Source of the DNA: Coptis chinensis | Lineage: Eukaryota > Streptophyta > Magnoliopsida > Ranunculales > Ranunculaceae | Assembly (NCBI GenBank): GCA_015680905.1 | Contig: CM027381.1 | Span: forward strand, 19,259,501-19,323,500 | Direction: 5' to 3' | Length of the DNA stretch: 64,000 nt | Shown here: positions 11,226 to 22,207 of the stretch, in pieces | How positions within the stretch are numbered: the stretch's first letter is position 1 | How the letters are laid out: each line of letters begins with the position of its first letter | The notes under the pieces: model-generated | Seen by the model: the letters and a program-made list of their open reading frames with translations, nothing else | The model's database searches: none | What the model was told of the DNA's origin: nothing | Program-made: the position numbers and the translations under genes

Positions 11226-12700
11226 ATGAGATTAAGGTCCGGCCGAACAAAACACGTAACGTAATTACACAACAACGCCAACAAACAAGTCTATCTAGTA
11301 TACCACCCACTACACCTCTAGCTACTATTTCACACACATCACCGACACAATGCCCGATGAAGAAGAGACTCCTCTCTCGACTTCTACAAAGCCTTGAGCG
11401 ATAGCCCCAAATCTTGCATCGCTCTAGCAGCGGACCGGTTGGGGATTTCGAATCCCCCAAATATTTTAATTTGTTTTTGTTTTTCATGGATTAGACCATG
11501 AAAACCTTATCAAGACACGCGTAGGGATTGAACAAGTCCTAACAACATTCCACCATCCTATGGTTGGTGCGGAACAAATTAAACTCGTGGTATTCCCTTT
11601 CACCTTAGCCGATAAGGCGCGCCTTGGTTAACTGCCCAAACGCCCTAATTCTGTGGACTCGTGGGCTAAACTTGTTCAAATTTGTTTATGGAACATTTTT
11701 ACCCACCCCTAAAGACGGACGCTAGAGATGCTTTCCAAGATTCATTTCTTTTCGACAAAATCCCTCTTGAATCATTTTCAGAGGCTTGGAATCGTTTCAC
11801 CGATCTCCTTATAGAGTGTCCACATCATAACTTAGCTTAAAGACACCGTTGGCTCGCGGCCTTTTTCAAAGGACTTCTACACCACCATAAAGAAGTCCTA
11901 GACATAATGAATGGGGTAGTTTCTTAAGCAAAGGAGCCCTGAGGCTTATAAATTTTAGAGGATCAAACTAAGCTTAAATAACAACGGGGGTAGTGATGAT
12001 ATCCACCGCCCGCTAGTTCTTCTAATACGATTAAGGCGCCCGGTATGTTTGAAATTAAACACGATTCTCGAGCTTAAAACTCTAATCGAATCACTCACTA
12101 AAAAGGTAGAGGCCATTTCGCTCAACAAAAGCCTATCCCGTCATGAATGTAAATTCAAATCCATGTAGTTTCTGTTAGAGCCCCGAAAGCATCCCGACTC
12201 CCATCGGCCCTATAGCCTATGAACAGCTTGTTCTATTAATAGTGAACCTAACGCCCCTTGAGACAAAATCCCAACTTCGGTTGGAGAAATAACCAACACG
12301 CCACACCTCAAGGGTACAATAATCAATATGTTAGGCCTACATACGGCTTTAACCAAGCCCCACTACGACAAGGATGTGGTCGGGGAATTTCAATAATTAT
12401 AACAACCAAGTGCAACCTCGACAAGGTCAAGCACAAAGTCAAGGTAGTTATAATAATTATAATGCTAATAGAGGTATCGTTCCGGTAAATAATAACTATC
12501 AAAATCCACCCATAAATAATTCACGGAAATAGTTCCAAATACACCACCCGTGACTACTACACCCACACAACGGATCGCCTTGACACCTTCATACAAGTGA
12601 GCAAAAAACTTTTCCAAACCATGGCTCAATCTAACCAACAGCTTCTACAATCCGTTAATAATTTAACCCAACAGTTGGCTTAAGATAAAGCCCAACCCAA
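11226..12700 (+). pseudogene. gag: gag of element A, frameshifted
   Basis: An ATG at 11226 opens MRLRSGR, as in C, D and E (MRLRSG/S). Downstream one finds, in shifting frames, pieces equivalent to C's SPLSDFYKALND, FPFTLADKAASWLTAQAP and MNGGSFLSKGA. The C-terminal part is Asn/Gln/Gly-rich (NYNNYNANRG near 12440-12475). Gag forms the particle core and binds element RNA. Frameshifts occur every 100-200 bp, for example in the capsid-like region near 11620-11700, so no complete Gag can be made. Compared with element C the differences are mostly one-base gains and losses. Confidence 0.8.
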
Positions 12701-14071
12701 AGGTGTGTTTCCATGTCACGCAATACCTAATACTAAAACAACAAATACAGCCTTTGAGGTAACCGATAATACTAGTAATGAATATGAAAATGTAGGTGAG
12801 CTAAAGGCCATCACCACTCTCCGTTCTGGCAGAGTGGTTGATAACAAAGTAACTATGCCTATAGTTACCCTACCACCCCTACACCCGCTATTTTACTAGA
12901 TACGAAATAGAAACCCAAGAGCCTACCACCGTAGAGGTATTGCCGGTTAACACAACCTAAGAAACAGAAAGCCACGGTTAAACATCCGGTGATAACATTG
13001 CTAAATATAAACAGAAACCGCCGTTTCTACAAAAATTAGCCGTGTTAACTAGGGATACAAATTATGAGGAGATTAGGGATGTTTTCAAGAATCTAACTAT
13101 AAACCTTCCCTTCCTTGAAGCTATAAAAAGCTACCACACCATGCTAAGTTTTTAAGGAATTGTGTACTACTAGGCGTAAGACCAATATACCAAAAGACGC
13201 CTTTTTAACGTAACAATTCCCAACTCTATCGAACATAATGGAATTGTTAAGTACAAGGACCCTAGTCGTCCCCATCGCAGACAATGCACCTTAGGAGATT
13301 CTTATACGACTAATCGGCGTTATTAGACTTGGGGGCTAGCGTAACTTACTCCCCGCTTTTTTATTTGTATAGACAAATAGGTCTAGACGAGATGCAACCC
13401 ACTAAAATGACGTTGCAATTAGTCGATCGGTCTACTAAGTATCCTAAGGGTGTCGTCGAAAATGTTCTTGTAAAAATTCAGGATTTTTACTATCCCATTG
13501 ATTTTGTCATCCTCGACCACGGAAGTCGATTAACCACTGGTCCCCGATCATCTTTATGCCCTTCCCGGCAACCGCCAACGCGCTCATTAATTGCCGCGAT
13601 GGTTCAATGTCCATGTCTTTTGGCCATCTTGTTGTTGAAGTCAATGTTTTAAAACAAAGACACGGTTACCCATCCGATTCGCCTATGGATGGAGAGGTTA
13701 GCATGATCGAGAGCTTTGCTCGAGATTATTTCAACAACACGTTCCCGAATAATCATATGCCTAAATTTCTTTCCTTTGGAAGTTCAGACTCCAACATTTC
13801 CATCCTTACACTAGTCGATACACATATTACGGATGAGGATGAGATAGATGACTTTCTCAAAGATGTAGAGGACTATTATAGTAACGAGGATATGACCAAT
13901 CTAGATGAGCAATTTGATGAGTTTCTTAAAGCAGGTGATAATTCACCCTATCAAGAACTACTTTCCACAACATCCACCTCATCTCCCTCCTTCCACTTTT
14001 TCAAAGGAATCTCGAAGTTTGCACTCGATCCCGTTGTTTCTTCAGGCTTCATAATTTTTAAATTCACCTAG
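12701..14071 (+). pseudogene. Protease region of element A plus unique C-terminal extension
   Basis: Segments read ITTLRSGRVVDN (12800s), an Athila/Tat hallmark, then NYEEIRDVFKNLTINLPFLE, IEHNGIVKYKDPSRP and the catalytic loop LDLGASV near 13326-13345. The DLGAS motif is intact, but the frame is broken before and after it. From 13556 an open frame of 171 codons runs through the protease end (NALINCRDGSMSMSFGHL) and the linker EVSMIESFARDYFNN. It then enters an acidic tail not found in C (DEIDDFLKDVEDYYSNEDM). It stops at 14069-14071. No RT follows. Confidence 0.75.
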
Positions 14072-14530
14072 TAAACAAATACTTCGTAAGACAAAAGCGT
14101 GTGACACCTTCATTTTCAGACTTGAGACAGCCCCCTACCTACACTATGAATGAGTTTTGTGCTAAACCCACATCCTCATTTTTCCATGCTTTCCTTCTAC
14201 AACTTACCCATATCCACCATATTCTCCACAACCATTCACTCTTTCCACACTTATTCACTAGGACACCCTCTCGTTCAAATGAAAAAAAAAAAAGGTGCAC
14301 GGTGCTAGGTTAAGTAATAGGGTTATCCGACTTTCGCTTTTATTTCACTAGGTTGAGTCATAGGAAATCTTGGTGCTTAATTGTGTTTGGATATGTTTTC
14401 TGTGATATTTATTTATGGAATGATCCACAACTATTTCGGTTGTTGATATATGATAAACTGCATGTTCATACATATGTTTAGATAAAGTCTCGAGTATCTG
14501 ACTATAAACGACTCAACTTTTGTTTTTGGT
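14072..14530 (+). other. Replacement segment where RT-RNase H-integrase should be
   Basis: In element C about 3 kb of RT, RNase H and integrase lies between the linker and the sequence GTGTACTTC at 42090. Here only this short stretch separates the linker from the homologous block at 14531. It contains CACCATATTCTCCACAACC and GGATATGTTTTCTGTG. Element E has the same segment at 58479-58930. It shows no homology I recognise. Confidence 0.7.
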
Positions 14531-15553
14531 GCATTTCCTTTCATTTCCATATATTAGTGAGTACACCATTAAGGTAACTGGGCCCTCCCTATGGAGTGTG
14601 TGGATGTAAGTATTGGATCCTAAGTCCACGTTTGACATAATTCACGTTTTCCACTCTTGCATGTTTTCTCGGATTTTTGAGTCATGTTTCTCTATGCGGT
14701 GAATTATGTCTTTCTTGTTTATTGTTTTTCTTTTTAAAAGTCAAAAAATATATATAGATATATATATTAAAGAATAAACATAGTAATTTAGGAAGTCTCG
14801 GGAATCTGACTTTAAAAGACCCACTGCTAAAAACAAATTTTCTAAGCTCCGTTGTAAAAAAATTGTTTGGGGGTGGGGTGTTCGTGTTTCCGTCCTGGAA
14901 CGTTTATGTCCCATTATAGTTGCTTAGGGCGTTTAATTGTATTACGATTTGGGTTGACATAATCCATAATTTTAGAGTCCAATTGTTCGCATAACGTATG
15001 TCATGCACGCACTTTGAGGCATTTTACAATATCTTATATGTCATCCACGGTCGGAATAGAGTGTTTTATAGATCATTGGATTGGAAATTCGCTCCTGATC
15101 ATTTTCATATCTCATTCGCAAAAATCGGACCGGTAACGAAGCGGCAATTTTGATTAGAAGTTTCGCAAAAAATCGAAAAAAATCAAAAATTTCGATTTGG
15201 GCTTGGGCCCAACCCGCGCCTACAGGCAGCGCACCCGCGCCCTTACCTTAACCCAACAGTACTTCATCTTCCACAAACCGCCATTAATGCCTAAAAGCTC
15301 CAAAAACCTAAAACAAAATCAAATTAAAAAGAAAACTAAATTTACCCACGCCCACAATCAATACCCAACCCAAATCGACTCCAACTGCACCGCCCCACAA
15401 CCTCCACCGATTTACATCACCAAAAACCACCAAAAATTCTGAATTTCGGTGCTGCTGCGCCACCACTCCACCACCACCACTGTTTGCTTCAGTCGGTCGA
15501 TTAAAATCCCACCACCACATCCCATTTAAGCCCCCACTACATTCCAAACACCA
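14531..15553 (+). other. Post-pol non-coding region of element A
   Basis: Homologous to 42090-43066 of C and 58931-59953 of E. Shared landmarks are TATGGAGTGTGTGG, TTTCCACTCTTGCATG, the G tract at 14866-14880 and GGGCTTGGGCCCA near 15200. GC-rich GCGCACCCGCGCCC at 15224-15240 resembles the tandem repeat of C. The last part is a proline-rich pyrimidine leader with no confident ORF. Confidence 0.6.
14866..14880 (+). promoter_or_regulatory. Internal PPT-like G tract of element A, after pol region
   Basis: TTTGGGGGTGGGGTG. Identical tracts occur in C (42422-42436) and, with one G less, in E (59259-59272). They may be a second polypurine tract. Confidence 0.5.
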
Positions 15554-16725
15554 ATGGCTCAACAACGCCGAATTTTGTCGGAGCAAGCTTTTACTGGCGA
15601 CCACTTCGCGCCATTTTATGGTGACGAAATGAGCAGTCGAGACTGGAATAGCTTGTGGTACTCGACTGAAGCCTATTACCACGAGGACTTAGTCCGACTG
15701 TTCTACAATACGAGGGAGTTGGAAGGGACTAGGATTTTTGTTGTGGTGGCGAAGAGGAGGAAGGAAGTGACGACTGGGTTGTTGGCTGAGATTCTAGGCA
15801 TTCCACCTAGAATCCATCGGATGTCACGCGTTGCAGGAGTCCCAACATAATGGGGTAGAGCCATTGATGAACGAGACGAGTTATTGGAGGGGACTACAAT
15901 GCGAGGTCGCATTGTGTCGACAAGCTTCCTTAGGACCAACCAACCGGCCGCATTTCGGTGGATTGGTCGGAACGCCCCGGGAAGGAGAAGGTCAAAAACA
16001 TCATCACCGAACTGCCTCCACATCTTATGGATACTCCAGGAGCGGAAGTATGAGTTCTGCATCTTGGAGTTTTTACTTAGCATGATTAGGGGAGTAGGGA
16101 AGTCTGTTGCACCTCTCCCTGTGTTGATAACCAAGATCATGCTGAAGTTGAGAGCAGCTCAGGCGACTGATAGGACTCACATCACCCTACACCGAAACCC
16201 TCGCATCTATAAGGAATGTGTCCAACGAGTGTGGAGGTTGGCTGAGGAAAGAGAAGAAGAAGAAGAGGATGGTGGAGATGGGAATGCCGAGGAGGCTGGG
16301 GGAAATCAGAATGCCTCGGAGGATGAGGAGGATTTGACTTGTTTTGATGCGGATGCCTTGGAGAGGTGTTGGTCAGACGTAGAATGCATGGCTGTGATTC
16401 ATCGTGGCATGCGTTCGCTCAACACCATCTGCGAAGACCTCCGGACTCGACAGGCAACGATGCATCATAACTTCGAGATCCGTACACAGAGAGAGGATGA
16501 GAGGTGGGAACAATGAGGGCGAGCTAGAAGCTCGGCCGGCCCGGAAGAGATGCTTACACGATTCCCACCTCACGGGACTCTCTTCCGAGGACACACCATC
16601 GAGGCACGAGCGCCGTCGCCGGAAGGATCTAATGGTGTTGGCCCATCAGGAGCCCAGGAGCAGTCTTCGGACCGTGTGCCCTCCGCCACCAGTACCGGAG
16701 TAGTTAGGGATAACATCGTTTGATG
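15554..16725 (+). pseudogene. First 3' ORF of element A (envelope position)
   Basis: ATG at 15554 starts MAQQRRILSEQAF. The first open part runs about 95 codons and contains EDLVRLFYNTRELEG, FVVVAKRRKEV and LLAEILGIP. This order of motifs recalls the plant transposon-protein domain found in Athila-associated ORFs, an assignment I cannot test here. A frameshift near 15835-15885 moves the frame. It continues YEFCILEFLLSMIRGVGKS, an acidic stretch (EEREEEEEDGGDG), CFDADALERCWSDVECM, and a basic HERRRRK segment near the end. The end near 16725 is inferred by comparison with C. No signal peptide is seen. It is probably a dead copy. Confidence 0.65.
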
Positions 16726-16891
16726 TTTTTATGTTTATTTGTAGTTTCATTATTGTTATTTATTTTAATGTAAGTTTTATTTCCGTAATTTGAATTTTGT
16801 AGTGAAATGTACTCCGAATGAAAATTTTAATATAATGCGGTTATTTTTATTATGCCTGGTTGTCTCATATTGATCCCACCTTCCCAAATTA

Positions 16892-16903
16892 TTTTGGGGG
16901 TGG
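16892..16903 (+). promoter_or_regulatory. PPT-like G tract after first 3' ORF of element A
   Basis: TTTTGGGGGTGG, about 170 bp after the ORF end. Counterparts lie at 44348 in C and 61068 in E. Confidence 0.5.
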
Positions 16904-17094
16904 TTTTATCTATTCCAAAGATGATTTTTATATAACCCTCGTGTTAGAATTTATCATGAGTCAAGGTGAAAATATGGCCGTTTAGGCATATCCAGAATAA
17001 GTATAAGGGTAGGATGAAATCTAGATTAAATAGGTAGATTCTATCATAAATTCAACCTAAAAGATACTAGGTTTGAATTAGAATCAAGATAATG

Positions 17095-17197
17095 AGTTGT
17101 TTCCGTTTTGGGTTTGGAAATTTTAGGATTTCCTGAAATTGCCGTGAATTAGTTTTGGCAACTTCCGATCCTTTTAGCAACTTAAAACCTATATAAA
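17095..17197 (+). promoter_or_regulatory. Putative internal promoter of element A
   Basis: GAGTTGTTTCCGTTTT, then TTTTGGCAACTTCCGATCC, then TATATAAAC at 17190. The same order and spacing is seen in C (ends 44655) and E (ends 61372). It lies 343 bp before the second 3' ORF start. Pyrimidine-rich leader text (CTCCATCACTCACCTTTCA) follows. This is inference from conservation; no transcript evidence is available. Confidence 0.5.
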
Positions 17198-17532
17198 CTT
17201 CATACATTCTACACTCACAACTCACACTACACCTAAACTCCATCACTCACCTTTCACTCCCACGATTCCCACGTTTCGCTCATTTTCCGAAGTTTCAAGA
17301 ACTCGAAAGACTCAAGGCTTCTACATGAGCACACTCGCTCCGCTGATATTTTTTTCTGAATTTTTGTCGAGAGCGACTTCGCAGCAAGCCGAGCGACGAC
17401 CGGCGCCAAACACCGGAAATTCCAACTATTCAGAGCGACTTTCGGCGACCGACTTCCGCGGGACGAAAAATTTCCGGTTTTCTGCGGGAAGTATCGGGAT
17501 CATTCGCAGCTATTCCAGAGCGTAAGTTTGAG

Positions 17533-18449
17533 ATGACATCTCCAACATTGATACCGAACAGTCTTTCGAAGATTTATTCCAAAGCACTACTTATGGTGCT
17601 TGGTTTCATGAGCGATCACATACGTTGGTGGGAGCCGCTTTTATGGTAAGACCGATGCACTTTATTCTCCAACACTAGCATCTTATTTTTTACGATAACC
17701 GCATTTTCTTTGAAAGACCGGATGGAGAACAAGTGTTCTCCATCAACATTGATAATGAACCAATGGAAATTACCGTGTTCTTGCTAGCATTTGTTCTTAG
17801 ACTTGCTATGCCCGCTGAAATACAAGACCCATGGTGCTATTGGGTAGATAATATGTATGTCTACACTTACGAAGTTCTTGCATGAGTCGCATGCGGCGAG
17901 GGCATTTTCCGTATCGAGGACCAAGGGGACTATAACGTCGCTTTTGGTAGCCTGTCCATGAACATAGGAACTGTTATGTTTTGGATCATGCTAAACATTT
18001 TAGGGGAATGACGTTTTTCTTCTGTGAATGATGCCACTTGCAGCGTTTTCCTTGCTTTAGCCACGGGACGTATGTGTCATGACCTTCCCCGAACCTTGAT
18101 GTCTAGTTTAGCTCGATCCCATAACATGAGGCATAAGTTCCTTCTTATGCCCGTTCTAGTTTCCCATATTATGCTATGTTTCTTTCCTATTTTTTGTACA
18201 CGTTTCACGGATTGGATTATGGTCGACACGGTACGACCCACCAATAGTATTATTCGATCTTTCCGTGCAATGACTTGGCAAGGGTGGAGGATACAACCTC
18301 ATCAGGTTGCACCCTACACCCCATCAGACCAAGTGGCTCTTAATAGGTTAGCAATAATAGATGATAAATGGCGGGAAGCCTGGCAAATTATCATGGCATG
18401 GCAGGACGCAAAGGAACCTCACTTCTTTATGGAAGAAGAGGATGAGTAA
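17533..18449 (+). pseudogene. Second 3' ORF of element A (envelope position)
   Basis: ATG at 17533 begins MTSPTLIP. The N-terminal part is frameshifted but recognisable next to E (QSFEDLFQSTTYGAWF). From 18024 an open frame of 141 codons contains ATCSVFLALATGR, MRHKFLLMPVLVSHIM, TDWIMVDTVRPTNSIIRSF, AMTWQGWRIQPHQVAPYTP, WREAWQIIMAWQDAKEP and an acidic end (EEEDE). A hydrophobic stretch around LLMPVLVSHIMLCFFPIF could be membrane-embedded. Function is unknown. It is preceded by its own TATA-like block. It ends in TAA at 18447-18449. Confidence 0.65.
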
Positions 18450-19501
18450 GATGATGAGTAATGCGGGAGATAAGGTAAGTTTTCATTCTAGTTAGTGTCT
18501 GCTTATGTCCCAAGCAATTTCATTCTTGTTAACCCCATAATGGGTAGAACTCGTATAGAGTTGTGTCAATTTTTATTTCCTATATTAGTACGTTCTAACT
18601 TTGTCTTGCAGATATCCCTGAATTTCACGCGTTTCAATGGTATTTTCCTACCCTCTTTATTTAAATGCTTTGAGGACAACACATGCTTCTTGTTTGGGGG
18701 CATAGAAACACGTGTAATTAAGGCATCTGATAGGATATAGATAGAGTTAATATGCATTTGTTTTCTAGTTAAAATTTTAAAAATTCAAAAATATAAATAA
18801 ATAAGTTCATGCTATACACTTAGGAATAGTGGTATTGTTTTCCTTCTCTATGCTCTTAACAATCTAGAAATCTCAATGTAGCTTTTGCATCGTAATAATT
18901 TTTAGAAATATAGGTTAATATGTAGGTAATAATCTTTGCATCTATTTATAAATATATTACATGAGTATCGATGATTGTTAGCAAGAAGTTTTCGAAATCT
19001 AGGCTAGAGTACTTATTCTACAAATCCTGTGAGAATATAGCCTAAAGCCTTATATGAGCGAAACATTTGAGAAATGACACAAGGGAGAAGTAAAATCCGG
19101 ATAGAGATATCACACGTCCACTTGCTTGATCACTAAACCATATCCTAAGCGAGAATTTAGGCCCTCTTTGGATCGATATAGCCAGAAATTCAAACCTATG
19201 AATTATTTTCCGCTAGTCGCCCCTCTGAGCCTTTCTTTAGCCTTTCATAAACCACAAATCCTTTACCCTATTACAAAACAAAACAAAATAAAAAATTCAA
19301 CCTACCCAATTTAGATAAGTCTGAAAATAGAATGAGGAAGAAAGAAGAAGAGAAAAACCTGTGTAAACAAAAATTAGTTAGTTGCTTCAAGAAATAAAGA
19401 AAAGAAGTTTCCATCCAAAGAAAAGAAAAATAAAAATAGAAATAAATAAAGACCAAAAAAAAAAAAATATATAGAATAAAAGGAGTCAAAACCCAAAGAA
19501 A

Positions 19502-19532
<31 letters not shown>

Positions 19533-20290
19533 TATGGCTAAGGATGGAAACAAAGTATAGAAGCAAAAGAAAATAACAAGGTTTTCTCTAAGTTACATAA
19601 TATGAAGACTCTATTATCTCAGACTTGTCCTTTTGAATATCCATTTCCTTCCTTCTTAAAACATCTCCTAATCCCCGCAACACCTAATAAAGACTTCTAG
19701 CTCAATTAGGAATAGGTTAGTGTGATAGTAAGTGGCAGATGTGTTTGATCGACCGCTTCCTTGTTGTCATTGAGATTGAGATTGTAAGGTAAAGTGTGCC
19801 CATCACAAGACTAGAGTAAATAAACTTGAGTGGAAAAATCAGAGTGTTGTATCTTGACTATTATTGTGAGAACCTACTTAAGGACGCTATTCCGAGTTTC
19901 AGAAATGGACCTGCTATTGCATTTCATAGTATTACTCATTGTATATATGTTTGTTGTAGATGATTGATTATTATGCATATATTAGCTTAGGTTTCGACTT
20001 GATTACTCTATATACATTGCTAATGAGAGGTATAGATAATTTGGAGCATGAATAAGGAAACAATAGTTTTATTTCTTAGTCGTTGTAGTATAGATGAAGT
20101 TTGTGAGTACCTTCACTGGAAAAATCTCATGAGGCTATAACTCATCCACTAGGGAATTCCTAGTGGTTTAAAGCGCCTTGTCAGATATGGTCAATGCAAT
20201 CGCACTCAGCGAAACGAGAGTAGTTAGAACTCCATTTTTGGTCACTTATTCTAATTTCTCATCTTTGCTTGAGGACAAGCAAAATGCTGT
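18450..20290 (+). other. 3' non-coding region of element A
   Basis: No gene. It contains TTTGAGGACAACACATGC with TTTGGGGG at 18693-18700, GAGAATTTAGGCCCTC near 19150, an A/purine-rich tract at 19270-19560 (including about 20 A at 19500-19520), CACCTAATAAAGAC near 19680 and GAGGACAAGCAAAATGC just before the PPT. C, E and F follow the same order. Confidence 0.65.
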
Positions 20291-20302
20291 TTGGGGGTGG
20301 TT
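20291..20302 (+). promoter_or_regulatory. Polypurine tract of element A
   Basis: TTGGGGGTGGTT directly abuts the 3' LTR start at 20303. Confidence 0.85.
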
Positions 20303-21813
20303 TGATAAGAGCCCAAAACTGTAATTTTAACCCTCAGAATGCATATACTTTTTAGACCAATTATGTGAGTAATAATTAAGAGTTAACACGACACGTGTTT
20401 TATGCATTTCAGGGCTTCAAAGTCCATTATGTGCAGAAATGTGCCACTTTAGTGAGATAAAGGAGCAAAGGTCGGTTACTAAGGAGTTCCGTGATTAAAG
20501 GCCAAGATTCAAGAAGACAAAGCCTTTCTAAAGCCCGTCCAAAAGCTGAAAAGTCGACGCTGGGCGTAAAAAAAAGACACAAAGTCGTGAGAACTTCCCA
20601 AGACCATATCTTTGGACTCAGACCTCGGAATGGGGCCTACCTTATGTCAAAACGACCGGCTCAGAAAGAGCTTTCCAATGGTCTAAGCCGTGATCCAATT
20701 AGAGGAGCAGAAGTGGACGAAAAGTCTATTGAAGCCAACTGCAGCTGAAGAGGCCTTTTTGGACTGAAAGAATTTGGTTTTGGGCCTGATTCTCTGGCCC
20801 AAAACATGGCTCCAAGCCCATGCACGATTTTTGGATCTGAAAGTATAAAAACAAAAGCTTAGCTCTTTGTTAATGGTAGATAGTTAATGGTAGATAGCTT
20901 AGAATAGAAAGTAGCCATTAGAATAGCTTCTAGATCTAGATTTAATTGTTTTAATTAAGTTTAATTTCAAATCCAATTCTTGTTTTAGATTAAACTATTA
21001 GAATCATTACTCTTAATTAGTTTGATTAATAAAATAGATAGTTGTTAAATTTTGATTCTTGTCATTTATATTTGTGTTAGATCTGATTCATTTACTACTT
21101 GTTATTCAATTCTTAGTTATTAATTAGATTTTAATTATTGTTTAATTTAGATTAGTAAATTTCAATTCTTTATATCATGTTTAGTTTAACTTTAATCGGA
21201 AATGATTGCGTAATGATTATCGGCTAAACCTCCATTAGAGGGGGTTGAGAAGCCTTGATGAAAGCTTGATTCCGACTATCGTAGAATCGTCGTAATTTCC
21301 TTTCCACTCTAGAAACGATTAGTTCACCATGAGAATGGGTTTAATCGTTCACATGCTAGTTATGAATTTGTAGGAATGCCATGTGTAATTAGGGATTAGG
21401 AAGAACCAATTGTTTCAAGCGTTTAATTCGGATTACGACGATTCGTCGTTAATAGGATTACGTCGAGTTAAGGTGGAATCAATCCCCCTCTAACTCCTTA
21501 TCATCGAATAAACGTAGCATTCCCTTAGTTATTTTGATAACCGGCTAGTTGCATCTTGTGGGTAGTTGCATCGTAGTCTAGTTGCCTTTTCGTAAATCTC
21601 TCATTAGACCTTAAGTAGAGTAATTACACGTGATAACACAACATGCGGAAGGACTAGGAGTGGAATGAATCACTCTACTCCACTATATCTCATAGGATTG
21701 AGAGTAGAAATCTTTGATAAGCATATAAGCATCATAAGCTAGTTTTAGTTTACTTACGTTTTGAGTTTCATCGTTCATTTCGTAGGTAAGCTTATTCATT
21801 TTATGTGATATCA
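20303..21813 (+). repeat. 3' LTR of element A
   Basis: TGATAAGAGCCC to GTGATATCA, 1511 bp, followed by the TSD copy CTTAT at 21814-21818. The TATAAAA box is at 20844. Confidence 0.93.
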
Positions 21814-21818
21814 CTTAT

Positions 21819-21873
21819 CTATTTTTTTTTATCTTATTTGCTAAGAGACTAGCAAAAGGCTAGTTGGGAGTTG
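21819..21873 (+). other. End of element G internal region with its polypurine tract
   Basis: This continues 9197 after removal of element A. GCTAAGAGACTAGCAAAAGGC is followed by the purine tract AGTTGGGAGTTG (21862-21873) at the LTR border. Confidence 0.6.
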
Positions 21874-22207
21874 TGATAAGTGCTCAAAAAGTGCAATTTA
21901 ACCATCAATTATGCATCTTGTTTAGCCATCTTAGTAGACTAATAGTATTTGTAAGTTATATTTTATGATTCTACAGGTGAAAGAGAGAGTTTTGTGGAAT
22001 ATTAGAGAAAAAGGGGTAAAATGGAGCAATTCAGAGCATTAAAGATCACATGGGAGGCCCATGGACAATCATGGAGAAGGCCAAGGAATTGAAGCTATTA
22101 AAGATGCGACTTGGACCTATTTTAAAGCCTATTTGGAAGCTCAAGGACAAAGGATTCATTGCTTGGACCAAAGCCCGCAAAAGAGGATAGAAGGATAGAG
22201 CAAAAGA

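Larger units (their letters stand above)
9198..21813 (+). mobile_element. Element A, complete but pol-less Athila-type retrotransposon
   Basis: Two 1511-bp LTRs (9198-10708 and 20303-21813) flank the element and a perfect 5-bp TSD, CTTAT, brackets it. Inside are a primer-binding site, gag and protease remnants, a short replacement for the polymerase block, two 3' ORFs, a long 3' region and a polypurine tract. RT, RNase H and integrase are missing. The element is 12,616 bp. It is inserted just upstream of the polypurine tract of element G. The distal 1 kb of the two LTRs is almost identical, so the insertion is fairly recent although its ORFs are broken. This fits a non-autonomous element mobilised in trans. 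Confidence 0.92.

Noticed and set aside
15308..15682. Minus-strand ORF of 124 codons across the leader of the first 3' ORF of A
   Set aside because: It overlaps the supported plus-strand start MAQQRRIL and the pyrimidine-rich leader; its Gly/Trp-rich text is an antisense shadow.
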